Positions 27,923-37,658 of a DNA stretch of 64,000 nt are shown one piece after another. Every line of letters starts with the position of its first letter. Position 1 is the stretch's first letter. Position numbers and translations under genes: made by a program. The notes beneath the pieces are model-generated. The model was not told where the DNA came from, did no database searches, and worked only from the letters and a program-made list of their open reading frames with translations. The DNA comes from Pseudomonas triclosanedens (GTDB lineage Bacteria > Pseudomonadota > Gammaproteobacteria > Pseudomonadales > Pseudomonadaceae), in NCBI RefSeq assembly GCF_026686735.1, contig NZ_CP113432.1:5755001-5819000 (forward strand). The letters are read 5' to 3'.

Positions 27923-29065
27923 ATGGCAATCAAGCGAACTCTGCTGGTCAACAAGTACTACGCCCCTTCCACGGGCGGCATCGAGACGGCAGTCAAGCAG
28001 TATGCCCACTGGTATCAGGAGAGCGGTCACGACGTCACCGTCCTGTGCTGCGCAAACACTCGCATGCTTCGTTCGCGGGTGGAGATGATCGACGGCATCC
28101 GCGTCCTGCGCGCAGCCTCGCTGGGCAACCTGCTGTCGGTGCCGCTGAGCTTCGCGTTCTTCTGGCATTTTCTGCGTCTGGCGCTGAAATCCGACGTCGT
28201 CCACATCAACCTGCAATTCCCCTCCGCCAGCCTCGCCCTGTGGCTCACCCACTGGCTGATAAAGGGCAAAACCGTCGTCAGCTATCACTGCGACGTCTAT
28301 CGGCAGCGCTACCTGAAGAAGATCACCTACCTGTTCGATCGCTTCGTCGTGCGCAATGCCGACCTGGTGATCACCGGCAGCCCGGCGCTGCGCGAACATT
28401 CCGAAGTGCTGGGCGGCATTCGCCGTGAAATCGGTGCCTTGCCCTACTCCGTCGATATGGAACATGTTGCCCGCTGCCTGGAGCAGCCAAGCACGCTCCA
28501 GTTGCCAGAGCATTTCCGGCGCGAAGGCTACTGCGTGTTCTTCGGTCGACTGGTCAGCTACAAGGGCACCGAGCCGCTGGACCAGGCCTTCCGCCTGCTG
28601 ATGGAGCGCAAGGAGCCGGTCAACCTGGTGGTGTTCGGCATCGGGCCGGAAGAATTGCGCTTCTGGAAGCTCGCCGAGGAGTTCCCCGAACGCGTGCACT
28701 TCATCAATACCTTCGTCAGCGATGTGGACAAGTACCACCTCATCAATGGTGCACAGTTCTTCCTGTTCCCCTCGGTGTACTACTCCGAAGCCTTCGGCAT
28801 CGCCCAGCTCGACGCGATGGCCTGCTCCCGCCCCATCCTCAATTGCTGGCTCGACACCGGGGTCAATTGGGTCGCGCCCGACCAGGAAGCAGCCGTCACC
28901 ATTCCGGCCGGCGACGCCCGGCAACTGGCCGACGCCATCGCCAGCCTGCAGAAGGATCCACAGCGCCTGGCCACCCTCGGCCAGGGCGGCCTGGAGCGCT
29001 GCCGGAAGATCTTCTCGGAGACCGCCGTGAAGGCCCGTTTCACCGAACTGGTGAAATCGCTCTGA
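27923..29065 (+). CDS. wbpZ: Glycosyltransferase family 4 (WbpZ-like)
   Basis: 380 residues from MAIKRTLLVNKYYAPSTGG; an upstream in-frame ATG at 27869 adds 18 unrelated residues and neither has a strong ribosome binding site. GT4 features: STGGIETAVKQYAHWY (donor loop), VVHINLQFPSASLALW, FFGRLVSYKGTEPLDQAF and SVYYSEAFGIAQLDAMAC (EX7E). WbpZ adds the first D-rhamnose to the lipid-linked primer in A-band synthesis; the match is by family and order, so the symbol is tentative. A 180-base gap follows before the next transferase. Confidence 0.72.
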   Translation: MAIKRTLLVNKYYAPSTGGIETAVKQYAHWYQESGHDVTVLCCANTRMLRSRVEMIDGIRVLRAASLGNLLSVPLSFAFFWHFLRLALKSDVVHINLQFPSASLALWLTHWLIKGKTVVSYHCDVYRQRYLKKITYLFDRFVVRNADLVITGSPALREHSEVLGGIRREIGALPYSVDMEHVARCLEQPSTLQLPEHFRREGYCVFFGRLVSYKGTEPLDQAFRLLMERKEPVNLVVFGIGPEELRFWKLAEEFPERVHFINTFVSDVDKYHLINGAQFFLFPSVYYSEAFGIAQLDAMACSRPILNCWLDTGVNWVAPDQEAAVTIPAGDARQLADAIASLQKDPQRLATLGQGGLERCRKIFSETAVKARFTELVKSL

Positions 29066-29169
29066 GGGAAACTGCGAGCGATCTCACACAGATTTGCCGG
29101 GAAACCAGCCGCTTCCGACCGGAATTCAACCATCAGCGCACATGACTGACCGGTCACCCCTTCTCATAC

Positions 29170-29199
29170 TTGCCCAGCCCCGAGGCAGACACTTATCCT
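29170..29199 (+). promoter_or_regulatory. Possible promoter before the GT2-rml operon
   Basis: TTGCCC (29170-29175), 18-bp spacer, TATCCT (29194-29199), 47 bases before the start at 29246. Moderate match; it would allow rmlBDAC to be expressed independently of the upstream D-rhamnan genes. Confidence 0.35.
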
Positions 29200-29245
29200 G
29201 AACCATAGAAGCGACGAATAACTAAAAAAAACAGGGGATGCCGCT

Positions 29246-30217
29246 TTGGATAGTCCATCGACGGTTCGCGTCCGAACTCGTGTGCAGCATCAATCCACAT
29301 CGACAGTCGCGATATTACTGTCCACCTACAACGGCGCTGCCTACCTGCCCGAGCAACTCGACTCGCTGGCGGCGCAGACCTGCCGGGACTGGGTCATCTA
29401 TGCCTCGGACGACGGATCGCAGGACGATACCGTCGCCATTCTCCACGACTACCAACGCAGGCTCGGCAAGGAACGCCTGGTCATCCTGAAAGGGCCGCGC
29501 CAGGGCTTCGCCGCCAACTTCCTCGCTACACTCAAGCACGCCAACGGCCGCGCGGACTTCTTCGCCTTCTGCGACCAGGATGACTTCTGGGAGCCGGAAA
29601 AGCTCGAGCGCGGCCTCTCGTGGGCACAGCGCCAGGAGGAGGACCTCCCGGCCCTGTACTGCTCGCGCACCCGCCTGATCGACGCCGAAGGCCGGGCTAT
29701 CGGCTACTCCCCCCTGTTCCGTCGCGCGCCGAGCTTCGCCAACGCCCTGGTGCAAAGCATCGCTGGCGGCAACACCATGCTGTTCAATGCGCGGACCGCG
29801 GCGCTGCTGTGCCTGACACCACAACACGTACCGATCATCTCCCATGACTGGTGGGCCTACATCGTGGTCACCGGTTGTGGCGGCGAGGTGCATTACGACG
29901 AACAGCCGTCGATCGGCTACCGCCAGCACGGAAATAACCTGATAGGCTCAAACTCGAGCGTCAGGGACCGACTCGTTCGCCTCCAACGCATGCTCAAGGG
30001 AACGTTCCGACACTGGAACGATGTGAATCTGGATGCGATCTCCCATCTGCGCCACCACCTGACCAGCGAAAATCAGCGCATCCTCGAGCTTTTCGGCAAC
30101 GCGCGCCGCGCGCCGCTGCATCGCAAGCTCCAGCTGATCAGCCAGTCCGGCGTATACCGGCAGACGCTTCCCGGCAACCTTGGACTGGTTGCCGCAACGC
30201 TCATACAGAGGCTGTGA
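29246..30217 (+). CDS. Glycosyltransferase family 2, rhamnosyltransferase-like
   Basis: 323 residues from a TTG codon with GGGGAT six bases before it. GT-A fold motifs: VAILLSTYNGAAYLPEQLDSLAAQT, ASDDGSQDDT, FCDQDDFWEPEKLE (DxD) and HDWWAYIVVTGCGG. The close resemblance to MigA/WapR-type rhamnosyltransferases, and a 4-base gap to rmlB, suggest it uses dTDP-L-rhamnose. Acceptor unknown (core oligosaccharide or a glycan branch). Confidence 0.83.
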   Translation: MDSPSTVRVRTRVQHQSTSTVAILLSTYNGAAYLPEQLDSLAAQTCRDWVIYASDDGSQDDTVAILHDYQRRLGKERLVILKGPRQGFAANFLATLKHANGRADFFAFCDQDDFWEPEKLERGLSWAQRQEEDLPALYCSRTRLIDAEGRAIGYSPLFRRAPSFANALVQSIAGGNTMLFNARTAALLCLTPQHVPIISHDWWAYIVVTGCGGEVHYDEQPSIGYRQHGNNLIGSNSSVRDRLVRLQRMLKGTFRHWNDVNLDAISHLRHHLTSENQRILELFGNARRAPLHRKLQLISQSGVYRQTLPGNLGLVAATLIQRL

Positions 30218-30221
30218 CCCC

Positions 30222-31280
30222 ATGACGATCCTGGTTACCGGAAGCGCCGGATTCATCGGCTCCAACTTCGTACTCGACTGGCTCGGCGAGCGTGACGAAC
30301 CCGTGGTCAGCCTCGACAAGCTGACCTACGCCGGCAACCGTGCAAACCTGGCCGACCTCGACGAGGACGCGCGCCACACCTTCGTCCACGGCGACATCGG
30401 CGATACCCAACTGGTCGCTCGCCTGCTGGAGCAGCACCAGCCACGCGCCGTGCTGAACTTCGCCGCCGAATCCCACGTGGATCGCTCCATCCTCGGCCCT
30501 GAAGACTTCATCCAGACCAACGTGGTGGGTACATTCCACCTGCTGGAAGCCGTGCGCGTCCACTGGAATGCGCTGGATGATGCCCGCAAGAAAGAGTTCC
30601 GCTTCCTGCACGTTTCCACCGATGAGGTCTATGGCTCGCTGGAAGCCAACGCGCCGGCCTTCACCGAACACCACCCATACCAGCCCAACAGCCCGTATTC
30701 GGCATCCAAGGCCGCGTCCGACCACCTGGTCCGCGCCTATCACCACACCTACGGATTGCCGGTACTGACCACCAACTGCTCGAACAACTACGGCCCTTAC
30801 CACTTCCCGGAAAAACTGATCCCGCTGGTCATCCGCAACGCTCTTGCCGGCGAAGCGCTGCCCATCTACGGTGACGGCCAGCAGATCCGCGACTGGCTGT
30901 ACGTCAAGGATCACTGCAGCGCCATTCGCCGCGTGCTGGAAGCGGGCCAACCGGGCGAGACCTACAACGTCGGCGGCTGGAACGAAAAGTCCAACCTGAG
31001 CGTCGTCCACCATATCTGCGACACACTCGACCGCGAGGCGCCGCGCGCGGACGGCAAGAGCTACCGGGAGCAGATCCGCTTCGTCAAGGACCGCCCCGGC
31101 CACGACCGTCGCTACGCCATCGACGCCACGCGCCTGGAGCGGGAGCTGGGCTGGAAGCCGGCGGAAACCTTCGAGACCGGCATCGCCAAGACCGTCCGCT
31201 GGTACCTGGACAACCAGGACTGGGTCGAAAACGTCGCCAGCGGCGCCTACCGCGACTGGCTGAGTACGCAATACGCATGA
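30222..31280 (+). CDS. rmlB: dTDP-glucose 4,6-dehydratase
   Basis: 352 residues from MTILVTGSAGFIGSNFV. NAD-binding GSAGFIG, catalytic region HVSTDEVYGSL, YSASKAASDHLVRAYHHTYG (YxxxK), NNYGPYHFPEKLIPL and IYGDGQQIRDWLYVKDH are all present. Second step of dTDP-L-rhamnose synthesis. First of rmlBDAC, which overlap one another by one or four bases. In PAO1 rmlB follows tRNA-Thr directly; here the polysaccharide block lies between. Confidence 0.96.
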   Translation: MTILVTGSAGFIGSNFVLDWLGERDEPVVSLDKLTYAGNRANLADLDEDARHTFVHGDIGDTQLVARLLEQHQPRAVLNFAAESHVDRSILGPEDFIQTNVVGTFHLLEAVRVHWNALDDARKKEFRFLHVSTDEVYGSLEANAPAFTEHHPYQPNSPYSASKAASDHLVRAYHHTYGLPVLTTNCSNNYGPYHFPEKLIPLVIRNALAGEALPIYGDGQQIRDWLYVKDHCSAIRRVLEAGQPGETYNVGGWNEKSNLSVVHHICDTLDREAPRADGKSYREQIRFVKDRPGHDRRYAIDATRLERELGWKPAETFETGIAKTVRWYLDNQDWVENVASGAYRDWLSTQYA

Positions 31281-32182
31281 CCGATATCCTGATTCTCGGC
31301 GCCAACGGCCAGGTCGGCTGGGAGTTGCAGCGCGCCCTGGCCCCGCTGGGCCGCCTGATCATCTGCGACCGCCAGCGCGGCGACCTGGAAGACCTGAACG
31401 GCTTGCGCGCGCTGGTGAACAGTGCGCGCCCGGCGATCATCGTCAACGCAGCCGCCTACACCGCGGTGGACAAGGCCGAAGCCGACGTCGACCGCGCACG
31501 GCGGGTGAATGCCGAAGCCGTCGGCCTGCTGGCCAGGCTTGCCGCAGACCTCGACGCCTGGCTGGTGCACTACTCCACCGACTACGTCTTCGATGGCAGC
31601 GGTGACCGCCCGTTCACCGAAGACGCCCCCTGCGGCCCGCTGAACGCCTACGGCCACACCAAGCTCGAAGGCGAGCAGGCCATCCGCCGCAGCGGCTGCC
31701 GCCACCTGATCTTCCGTACCAGTTGGGTCTACACGGCACGTGGCGCCAACTTCGCCAGGACCATGCTGCGCCTGGCCGCCGACCGCGACGAACTGCGCGT
31801 CGTCGCCGATCAGGTCGGTGCACCGACCAGCGCCGAGCTGATCGCCGACGTCACCGCCCAGGCCCTCGGGCAACTGCGTCTGCGTGCCGACTCAGCGTCG
31901 CTGGCAGGTACCTACCACCTGTCGGCCAGCGGCGAAACCAGTTGGCACGGCTACGCCCGTTTCGTGATCGAACAGGCCGCACGCATGGGCTGGCCGCTGC
32001 GAACGCTGCCGGAGCGGGTACTGCCGATCAGCACTGACGAGTACCCGCTGCCGGCACCGCGCCCACGCAACTCAAGGCTCGATACGCGCAAACTGCAGGC
32101 AGCCTTCGGCCTGACCCTGCCCGCCTGGGAATTCCACGTTCAACGAATGCTGATCGAGCTGACAGGAGAAAGACACGCATGA
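31277..32182 (+). CDS. rmlD: dTDP-4-dehydrorhamnose reductase
   Basis: 301 residues. [18 protein letters not shown] (NADPH-binding), [25 protein letters not shown] (catalytic Thr), [14 protein letters not shown] (YxxxK) and RTSWVY match RmlD throughout. Last step of dTDP-L-rhamnose synthesis. ATG overlaps the rmlB stop by four bases. Confidence 0.96.
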   Translation: MTDILILGANGQVGWELQRALAPLGRLIICDRQRGDLEDLNGLRALVNSARPAIIVNAAAYTAVDKAEADVDRARRVNAEAVGLLARLAADLDAWLVHYSTDYVFDGSGDRPFTEDAPCGPLNAYGHTKLEGEQAIRRSGCRHLIFRTSWVYTARGANFARTMLRLAADRDELRVVADQVGAPTSAELIADVTAQALGQLRLRADSASLAGTYHLSASGETSWHGYARFVIEQAARMGWPLRTLPERVLPISTDEYPLPAPRPRNSRLDTRKLQAAFGLTLPAWEFHVQRMLIELTGERHA

Positions 32183-33060
32183 AGCGCAAGGGCATCATCC
32201 TTGCCGGTGGCGCGGGAACCCGGCTGCACCCAGCCACATTGTCGGTCTCCAAGCAACTGCTACCGGTCTACGACAAGCCGATGATCTACTACCCGCTCAG
32301 CACCCTGATGCTGGCGGGCATCCGGGAAATCCTGATCATCTCCACCCCCCAGGATATTCCGCGTTTCCAGCAACTGCTGGGCAACGGCAACCAGTGGGGC
32401 ATCGAGCTGCAGTACGCCGTGCAGGCTTCGCCCGACGGGCTGGCCCAGGCGTTTCTGATTGGCGAGGAGTTCCTCGGCGACGGCCTCAGCGCCCTGGTGC
32501 TGGGTGACAACATCTACCACGGCCACGACTTCCAGGAACTGCTGACCAGCGCCATGCGGCGCGAAAGCGGCGCCAGCGTATTCGCCTACCACGTACACGA
32601 TCCCGAGCGTTACGGCGTGGTCGAGTTCGATGAACGCGGCAAGGCCATCAGCCTGGAAGAAAAGCCAGCGAAGCCCAAGTCCAACTACGCGGTCACCGGG
32701 CTGTACTTCTACGACCAGCGCGTCATCGAGATAGCCAGGAGCATCCGCCCCTCCGCGCGCGGCGAGCTGGAGATCACCGACGTCAACCGCATCTACCTTG
32801 AACAGGACGAGCTGTCGGTAGAGATCATGGGCCGCGGCTATGCCTGGCTGGATACCGGAACCCACGAGTCTCTGCTCGAAGCCAGCCAGTTCATCGCCAC
32901 GCTGGAAAACCGCCAGGGACTCAAGGTCGCCTGCCCGGAAGAAATCGCCTTCCGTCAGGGCTGGATCAGCCCCGACGACCTGCAACGACTGGCCGCGCCG
33001 CTGTCCAAGAGCGGCTATGGCCTTTACCTCCAACGCCTTCTGACGCAAACGGTTTACTGA
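32179..33060 (+). CDS. rmlA: Glucose-1-phosphate thymidylyltransferase
   Basis: 293 residues. [22 protein letters not shown] is the nucleotidyltransferase signature; also [28 protein letters not shown] and the [20 protein letters not shown] core. First step of dTDP-L-rhamnose synthesis; feedback-inhibited in the family. Overlaps rmlD by four bases and rmlC by one. Confidence 0.96.
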   Translation: MKRKGIILAGGAGTRLHPATLSVSKQLLPVYDKPMIYYPLSTLMLAGIREILIISTPQDIPRFQQLLGNGNQWGIELQYAVQASPDGLAQAFLIGEEFLGDGLSALVLGDNIYHGHDFQELLTSAMRRESGASVFAYHVHDPERYGVVEFDERGKAISLEEKPAKPKSNYAVTGLYFYDQRVIEIARSIRPSARGELEITDVNRIYLEQDELSVEIMGRGYAWLDTGTHESLLEASQFIATLENRQGLKVACPEEIAFRQGWISPDDLQRLAAPLSKSGYGLYLQRLLTQTVY

Positions 33061-33605
33061 TGAAAGTCACCCCGCTGGCCATCCCCGACGTTCTCGTGAT
33101 CGAACCCCAGGTCTTCGGCGACAGCCGTGGCTTCTTCTACGAAAGCTACAACCAGCGGAAATTCGAGCAGGCCATTGGCCGCCGGGCCGAGTTCGTGCAG
33201 GACAACCACTCGCGCTCGGCTCGTGGCGTGCTGCGCGGCCTGCATTACCAGATCCGCCAGGCCCAGGGGAAGCTCGTGCGCGTGGTCCAGGGCGAGGTCT
33301 TCGACATCGCCGTCGACCTGCGTCGCAGCTCGCCGACCTTCGGCCGCTGGGCAGGCCAGGTTCTCAGCGCAGAGAACAAGCTGCAGATGTGGATTCCCGA
33401 GGGCTTCGCCCACGGCTTCCTGGTGCTCAGCGAAACCGCCGAGTTCCTCTACAAGACCACCGACTTCTGGGCGCCGGAGCACGAACGCTGCATCGCCTGG
33501 AACGACCCTGAACTGGCCATCGAGTGGCCTCTGGACGGCGAGCCCTCGCTGTCCGGCAAGGACCGGGACGGCAAGAGCCTGGCGGACGCCGAACTCTTCG
33601 ACTGA
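33060..33605 (+). CDS. rmlC: dTDP-4-dehydrorhamnose 3,5-epimerase
   Basis: 181-residue cupin. DSRGFFYESYNQRKFEQAIG, VQDNHSRSARGVLRGLHYQ (catalytic His), GEVFDIAVDLRRSSPTFG and WIPEGFAHGFLVLSETAEFLYKTTDFW are the standard RmlC blocks. Last gene of the L-rhamnose set; the sulfotransferase fusion begins 57 bases later. Confidence 0.96.
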   Translation: MKVTPLAIPDVLVIEPQVFGDSRGFFYESYNQRKFEQAIGRRAEFVQDNHSRSARGVLRGLHYQIRQAQGKLVRVVQGEVFDIAVDLRRSSPTFGRWAGQVLSAENKLQMWIPEGFAHGFLVLSETAEFLYKTTDFWAPEHERCIAWNDPELAIEWPLDGEPSLSGKDRDGKSLADAELFD

Positions 33606-33662
33606 CAGTCCCGCTCCCGCAGCACAATAACGACAAGAAATCACGTAGTACGGAGAGTTCCA

Positions 33663-36600
33663 GTGCAACACCGGCGAAAGGTGGTGATCGTCCTTGGCAT
33701 GCACCGCAGTGGCACCAGTGCCATCACGCGCGGCCTGCTGGCCCTGAATGTCGACCTGGGAGAAAACCTCACCCCGGCGGTCGAGGGCAACAACGACAAG
33801 GGTTTCTGGGAAGACCGGGAAGTCGTCGCGATCAACGACCTGCTGCTCGAACAGATCGGCGCCAGTTGGGACTCCCTTGCACTGCTCGATGAACGCCTGC
33901 TCGACCCCGCGCTCGCGCCCGAACTGCAGGAGCGCGCCACGGCCTATCTCGAAGCGCACTTCCTGCATTCGCCCCTGCTGGGCCTGAAGGACCCGCGCAT
34001 CTCGCGCCTGCTACCGTTCTGGCAGCGCGTGCTGCAACGCATGGAGGCTGACGCCGCATACGTCATCTGCGTGCGCCACCCGCTGAGCGTCGCCCAGTCC
34101 CTTTCTACCCGCGACGATTTCTGCCCCGCCAAGAGCCTGGAGCTCTGGTTGCAGCACAGCCTGGACAGCGTGCTCTATACCGCCGGCGCCACCCGCACCG
34201 TACTGAGCTTCGAAAACCTGATGGGCGACCCGGAAGGTCAACTGATGCGCCTCGCGCGGCAGCTCGATCTGCAACCCGCCTCGCGCGAGCGGCTGGACGA
34301 ATACCTCCACGACTTCCTCGACGAGGGACTGCAACACGGTCGCCACTCGCCGGACGATCCGGAGCTGGCAGAACAGGCGCCAGCCGACCTCATCGCACTG
34401 TATCGCCTGCTGCTCGAAGCCGCCGCCGACCAGCGCTGCCTGGACGATACCGATACCCGGAAGCGGCTCGACGCGCTACGCGCCAGCCTGCTCGCCCAGC
34501 GCGAGACACTGGAACTGATGCACCGCAACGACCGCCACGCCGTCGAGCGCCACGAAAGACTCGCCGCGCAGTTGGTCGAACAGGTCGAAAGCCTGCGCTA
34601 CTTCGTCGCCGAACTCAGCGCCAGCCAGCAGCACGTCAAGCGCCTGGAAGCAGAGCTGGAAGCAAGCCAGCTCGCCCTGGGCAATGCCCGCGACGCCATC
34701 CAGGAAATCCACTCCTCCGCCTCCTGGATGCTGACCAAGCCCGTGCGTTTCACCAGCCGACTGTTCAGCGGCAAACACCGCGAGGCGCTGATAAGCCTGC
34801 GCAACTATGGCGTCCAGCTTGGCCGCAACGCCTACTGGCGCCTGCCGCCCAGCTACCGCGCGCCCATGCTGAAACTGATCTACCGGCACATGGGATTCGC
34901 CTTCCGCGGCGTCCCGCACTACGAGCAATGGCGCAACCTCGGCCGCCAGCCGCTGGGCGCGGGCCAGAGCGCACCGGAGCTGGTGGTGCTGGGCAACGTG
35001 CCGCCCTGCGCCAGCCCGGAAGGCCGCATAGCCATCCACCTGCACCTGTTCTACGGCGACCTGGCCGGCGAATTCGCCGACCATCTGCGCAACATGCCGT
35101 ATGCCTACGACCTGTTCGTCTCGGTGTGTGACGCCGATGCCGCCGCCGTGGCGCAGCGCACGTTCGCCCAGTTGCCGCAATGCGGCGCCGTGCGCATCGA
35201 GCAGGTCGAGAACCGTGGGCGAGACATCGCCCCATTCTTCTGCACCTTCGGCAGTGCGCTGCGCGAGTACACCTATCTGCTGCACCTGCACAGCAAGAAG
35301 TCGCTCTACAACAACGGCGCCACCCTCGGCTGGCGCGAATACCTGTGCGGCGCGCTGCTCGGCCAGCCGGAACACATCCGCTCGATCTTCACCCTGCTCG
35401 ACAGCGAAGGCTGTGGCATCGTCTACCCGCAGAATTACGACGGCCTGCCCTACATGGCCAACACCTGGCTGGCCAATGCCGCACGCGGGCGCACCTGGGC
35501 GCAGCGGCTGGGCTTGGGCGGGCAGATTCCCGGCGGCTACTTCCACTATCCGGCCGGCAGCATGTTCTGGGCCCGCAGCGATGCCCTCAAGCCGCTGTTC
35601 GACGCCAACCTGCAGCTCGAAGACTTCGAACCCGAGGCCGGCCAGCGGGACGGTACGCTGGCCCACTGCCTGGAGCGCCTGCTGACCCTGAGCAGCCAGG
35701 CACAGGAACTGCCCATCGCCATCCTCCGCGATCCGCAGGCCCATGCCTGGTCGCCGTGGGGCTTCCATCACTACCTGTCGCGCAGCCACGAGCATCTGCG
35801 CCAGAGCATCGCGGCGGCGGACATCAAGGCAGTCGCTTTCGATATCTTCGACACCCTGCTGGTGCGCCCGATGGTCAACGCCGAGACCACCAAGCGTCTG
35901 GTCGCACAGCAGGCTGGCGCCACGCTCGGCAGCGTCTATCTCGACTACCGCGCCACCGCCGAAGGCCGTGCCCGTGAGCGCACCGGCAGCGATGTGGGCC
36001 TGGACCAGATCTATGCCGAACTGCAACGCCTGACCGGCCTCAGCGTCGACGAAACCCGCCAACTGCGCGAGCTGGAAGAGCGTATCGAGCTGGCCAGCGT
36101 CACTGCCCGGCCGGAAGGCGTCGCCCTGCTGCAACAGGCACTGGTACTGGGCAAGCCGGTCCTGCTGATCAGCGACATGTTCCTGCCGCGCGCCTGCATC
36201 GAGCAGATGCTGCGGGACAACGGCATTCCCCGCTGGACAGCCCTCTACCTGTCCAACGAAGTCGGCGTGCGCAAGGACCAGGGCGACCTCTATACCCATG
36301 TTCTGCGGGACCAGCAGCTCGAACCCCAGGCTCTGCTGATGATCGGCGACAACGAGCGCTCCGACTTCCAGATTCCCGACAACCTGGGCATCCGCACCCT
36401 GCACCTGCTGCGCGCTACCGAACTGGCGCGGGGCCTGCCCAAGTTCCGCCCGCTGGTAGAGGAGGTGGAGCGCCACAAAGAGCTCGACCACGAACTGGCG
36501 CTCGGCCTGCTGCTGCGCCGCAACTTCGCGCCGATCACCTACGCCGGCGTGAACGTCCGCGCCCTGACTCAGGACTCCGCGGCGCTGCTGGGCTACAACG

Positions 36601-37631
36601 TCCTCGGCCCGCTGCTGGCGAGCTTCGTCGACTGGCTGCGCCACGCGGCCCAGCGCGACGGTATCGGCGAGCTGCATTTCCTCTCGCGCGAAGGCAAGAT
36701 CCTCAAGGCGGCCTACGACCTGTGGTGCGACGGCGCGAACGATGCCCCGCCCTCCCGTTACCTGGTGCTGTCCCGTCGCGCCGCGACGATGGCACGCCTG
36801 TCCGGCTTCGACGATATCCAGCGCCTGGCCCGTCCCACCTACTTCGGCAACACCCTGGAGAACTTCCTCGAATCGCGCTTTGGCTACATCCTCACGGCGG
36901 CGCGGCGCCAGCAACTGATCGACGCCGGCCAATGGCGCACCGACCAGCAGGTCGAAGTCATCGATGGCGACATCCGCGCGCTGCGCCCGGTGCTCGACGC
37001 CCTGCAGGCGGAACTGCTGGAGCAGGCGAACGACGAGCGCCCGGCGATGCTGGCCTACCTGAGGCAAACCGGCCTTCCCGAAATGGCGGCCGACAGCGTC
37101 GCGGTAGTGGACGTTGGCTACTCCGGCACCATACAGGCACAGCTCAGCGGCCTGCTGGAGCGGCCGATACACGGCTACTACCTGATCACCGACAAGGAGA
37201 TCGGCCAGGCCCTCGACCCGATTGGCGCCCGCGCCCAGGGCTGCTTCGTCGACAGGGGCACACGCCTGCAGCCCGGCGCCGAGCTGTACCGCCAGAGCTT
37301 CCAACTGGAAAAACTGCTCAGCGCCGACGAAACCCAACTGGCCCGCTACGAGCTGGACGCCGCCGGGCAAGCGATTGGTCGATTCCTGTCGCAAACCGAA
37401 GCGGAAGTCAGCGCCTGTGCCATGCGCCGGACGATTCAGCAGGCAGCACTGGAGTATGTTGTCGATGCCCGTACGCTACGCGAGCGCCTGCACCCCGGTC
37501 TGCGTCCGCCGCGGGAACTGGCCCAGCGGATCTGGGCACTGTTCGTCGAGCAACCCAGCCTCGCCGAGGACGAAATCCTGCAGTGCCTGACGCTGGATGA
37601 CCATTACTGCGGCCGCGGCTATGTCAGCTGA
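33663..37631 (+). CDS. Multidomain sulfotransferase / RgpF-like / HAD fusion protein
   Basis: 1322 residues from a GTG with GGAGAG before it. Domains: (1) about 1-250, sulfotransferase-type, with PAPS 5-prime-phosphosulfate loop GMHRSGTS (12-19) and a VICVRHPLSVAQSL segment (about 134-147) matching the 3-prime phosphate site; (2) about 285-360, coiled coil ending SSASWMLTKPVRF; (3) about 455-700, rhamnan synthesis F (RgpF)-type, with IHLHLFYGDLAGEFADHL, VENRGRDIAPFF, YLLHLHSKKS and PAGSMFWARSD; (4) about 720-930, HAD hydrolase with AFDIFDTLL, LISDMFLPR and MIGDNERSDFQ; (5) about 1000-1180, the conserved tail seen with such HAD domains, LSREGKILKAAYD and VVDVGYSGTIQAQL. No signal peptide or membrane span. 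Downstream cysC could supply PAPS. A combined rhamnose-polymer sulfation and assembly role is inferred. Confidence 0.8.
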   Translation: MQHRRKVVIVLGMHRSGTSAITRGLLALNVDLGENLTPAVEGNNDKGFWEDREVVAINDLLLEQIGASWDSLALLDERLLDPALAPELQERATAYLEAHFLHSPLLGLKDPRISRLLPFWQRVLQRMEADAAYVICVRHPLSVAQSLSTRDDFCPAKSLELWLQHSLDSVLYTAGATRTVLSFENLMGDPEGQLMRLARQLDLQPASRERLDEYLHDFLDEGLQHGRHSPDDPELAEQAPADLIALYRLLLEAAADQRCLDDTDTRKRLDALRASLLAQRETLELMHRNDRHAVERHERLAAQLVEQVESLRYFVAELSASQQHVKRLEAELEASQLALGNARDAIQEIHSSASWMLTKPVRFTSRLFSGKHREALISLRNYGVQLGRNAYWRLPPSYRAPMLKLIYRHMGFAFRGVPHYEQWRNLGRQPLGAGQSAPELVVLGNVPPCASPEGRIAIHLHLFYGDLAGEFADHLRNMPYAYDLFVSVCDADAAAVAQRTFAQLPQCGAVRIEQVENRGRDIAPFFCTFGSALREYTYLLHLHSKKSLYNNGATLGWREYLCGALLGQPEHIRSIFTLLDSEGCGIVYPQNYDGLPYMANTWLANAARGRTWAQRLGLGGQIPGGYFHYPAGSMFWARSDALKPLFDANLQLEDFEPEAGQRDGTLAHCLERLLTLSSQAQELPIAILRDPQAHAWSPWGFHHYLSRSHEHLRQSIAAADIKAVAFDIFDTLLVRPMVNAETTKRLVAQQAGATLGSVYLDYRATAEGRARERTGSDVGLDQIYAELQRLTGLSVDETRQLRELEERIELASVTARPEGVALLQQALVLGKPVLLISDMFLPRACIEQMLRDNGIPRWTALYLSNEVGVRKDQGDLYTHVLRDQQLEPQALLMIGDNERSDFQIPDNLGIRTLHLLRATELARGLPKFRPLVEEVERHKELDHELALGLLLRRNFAPITYAGVNVRALTQDSAALLGYNVLGPLLASFVDWLRHAAQRDGIGELHFLSREGKILKAAYDLWCDGANDAPPSRYLVLSRRAATMARLSGFDDIQRLARPTYFGNTLENFLESRFGYILTAARRQQLIDAGQWRTDQQVEVIDGDIRALRPVLDALQAELLEQANDERPAMLAYLRQTGLPEMAADSVAVVDVGYSGTIQAQLSGLLERPIHGYYLITDKEIGQALDPIGARAQGCFVDRGTRLQPGAELYRQSFQLEKLLSADETQLARYELDAAGQAIGRFLSQTEAEVSACAMRRTIQQAALEYVVDARTLRERLHPGLRPPRELAQRIWALFVEQPSLAEDEILQCLTLDDHYCGRGYVS

Positions 37632-37658
37632 GCCGCCCATCGCCTACAGGAAGCTCCC

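Noticed and set aside
34476..37394. 972-codon open frame on the minus strand under the sulfotransferase fusion
   Set aside because: No recognisable domain; composition is that of an antisense shadow; the plus-strand protein shows four known domain types.
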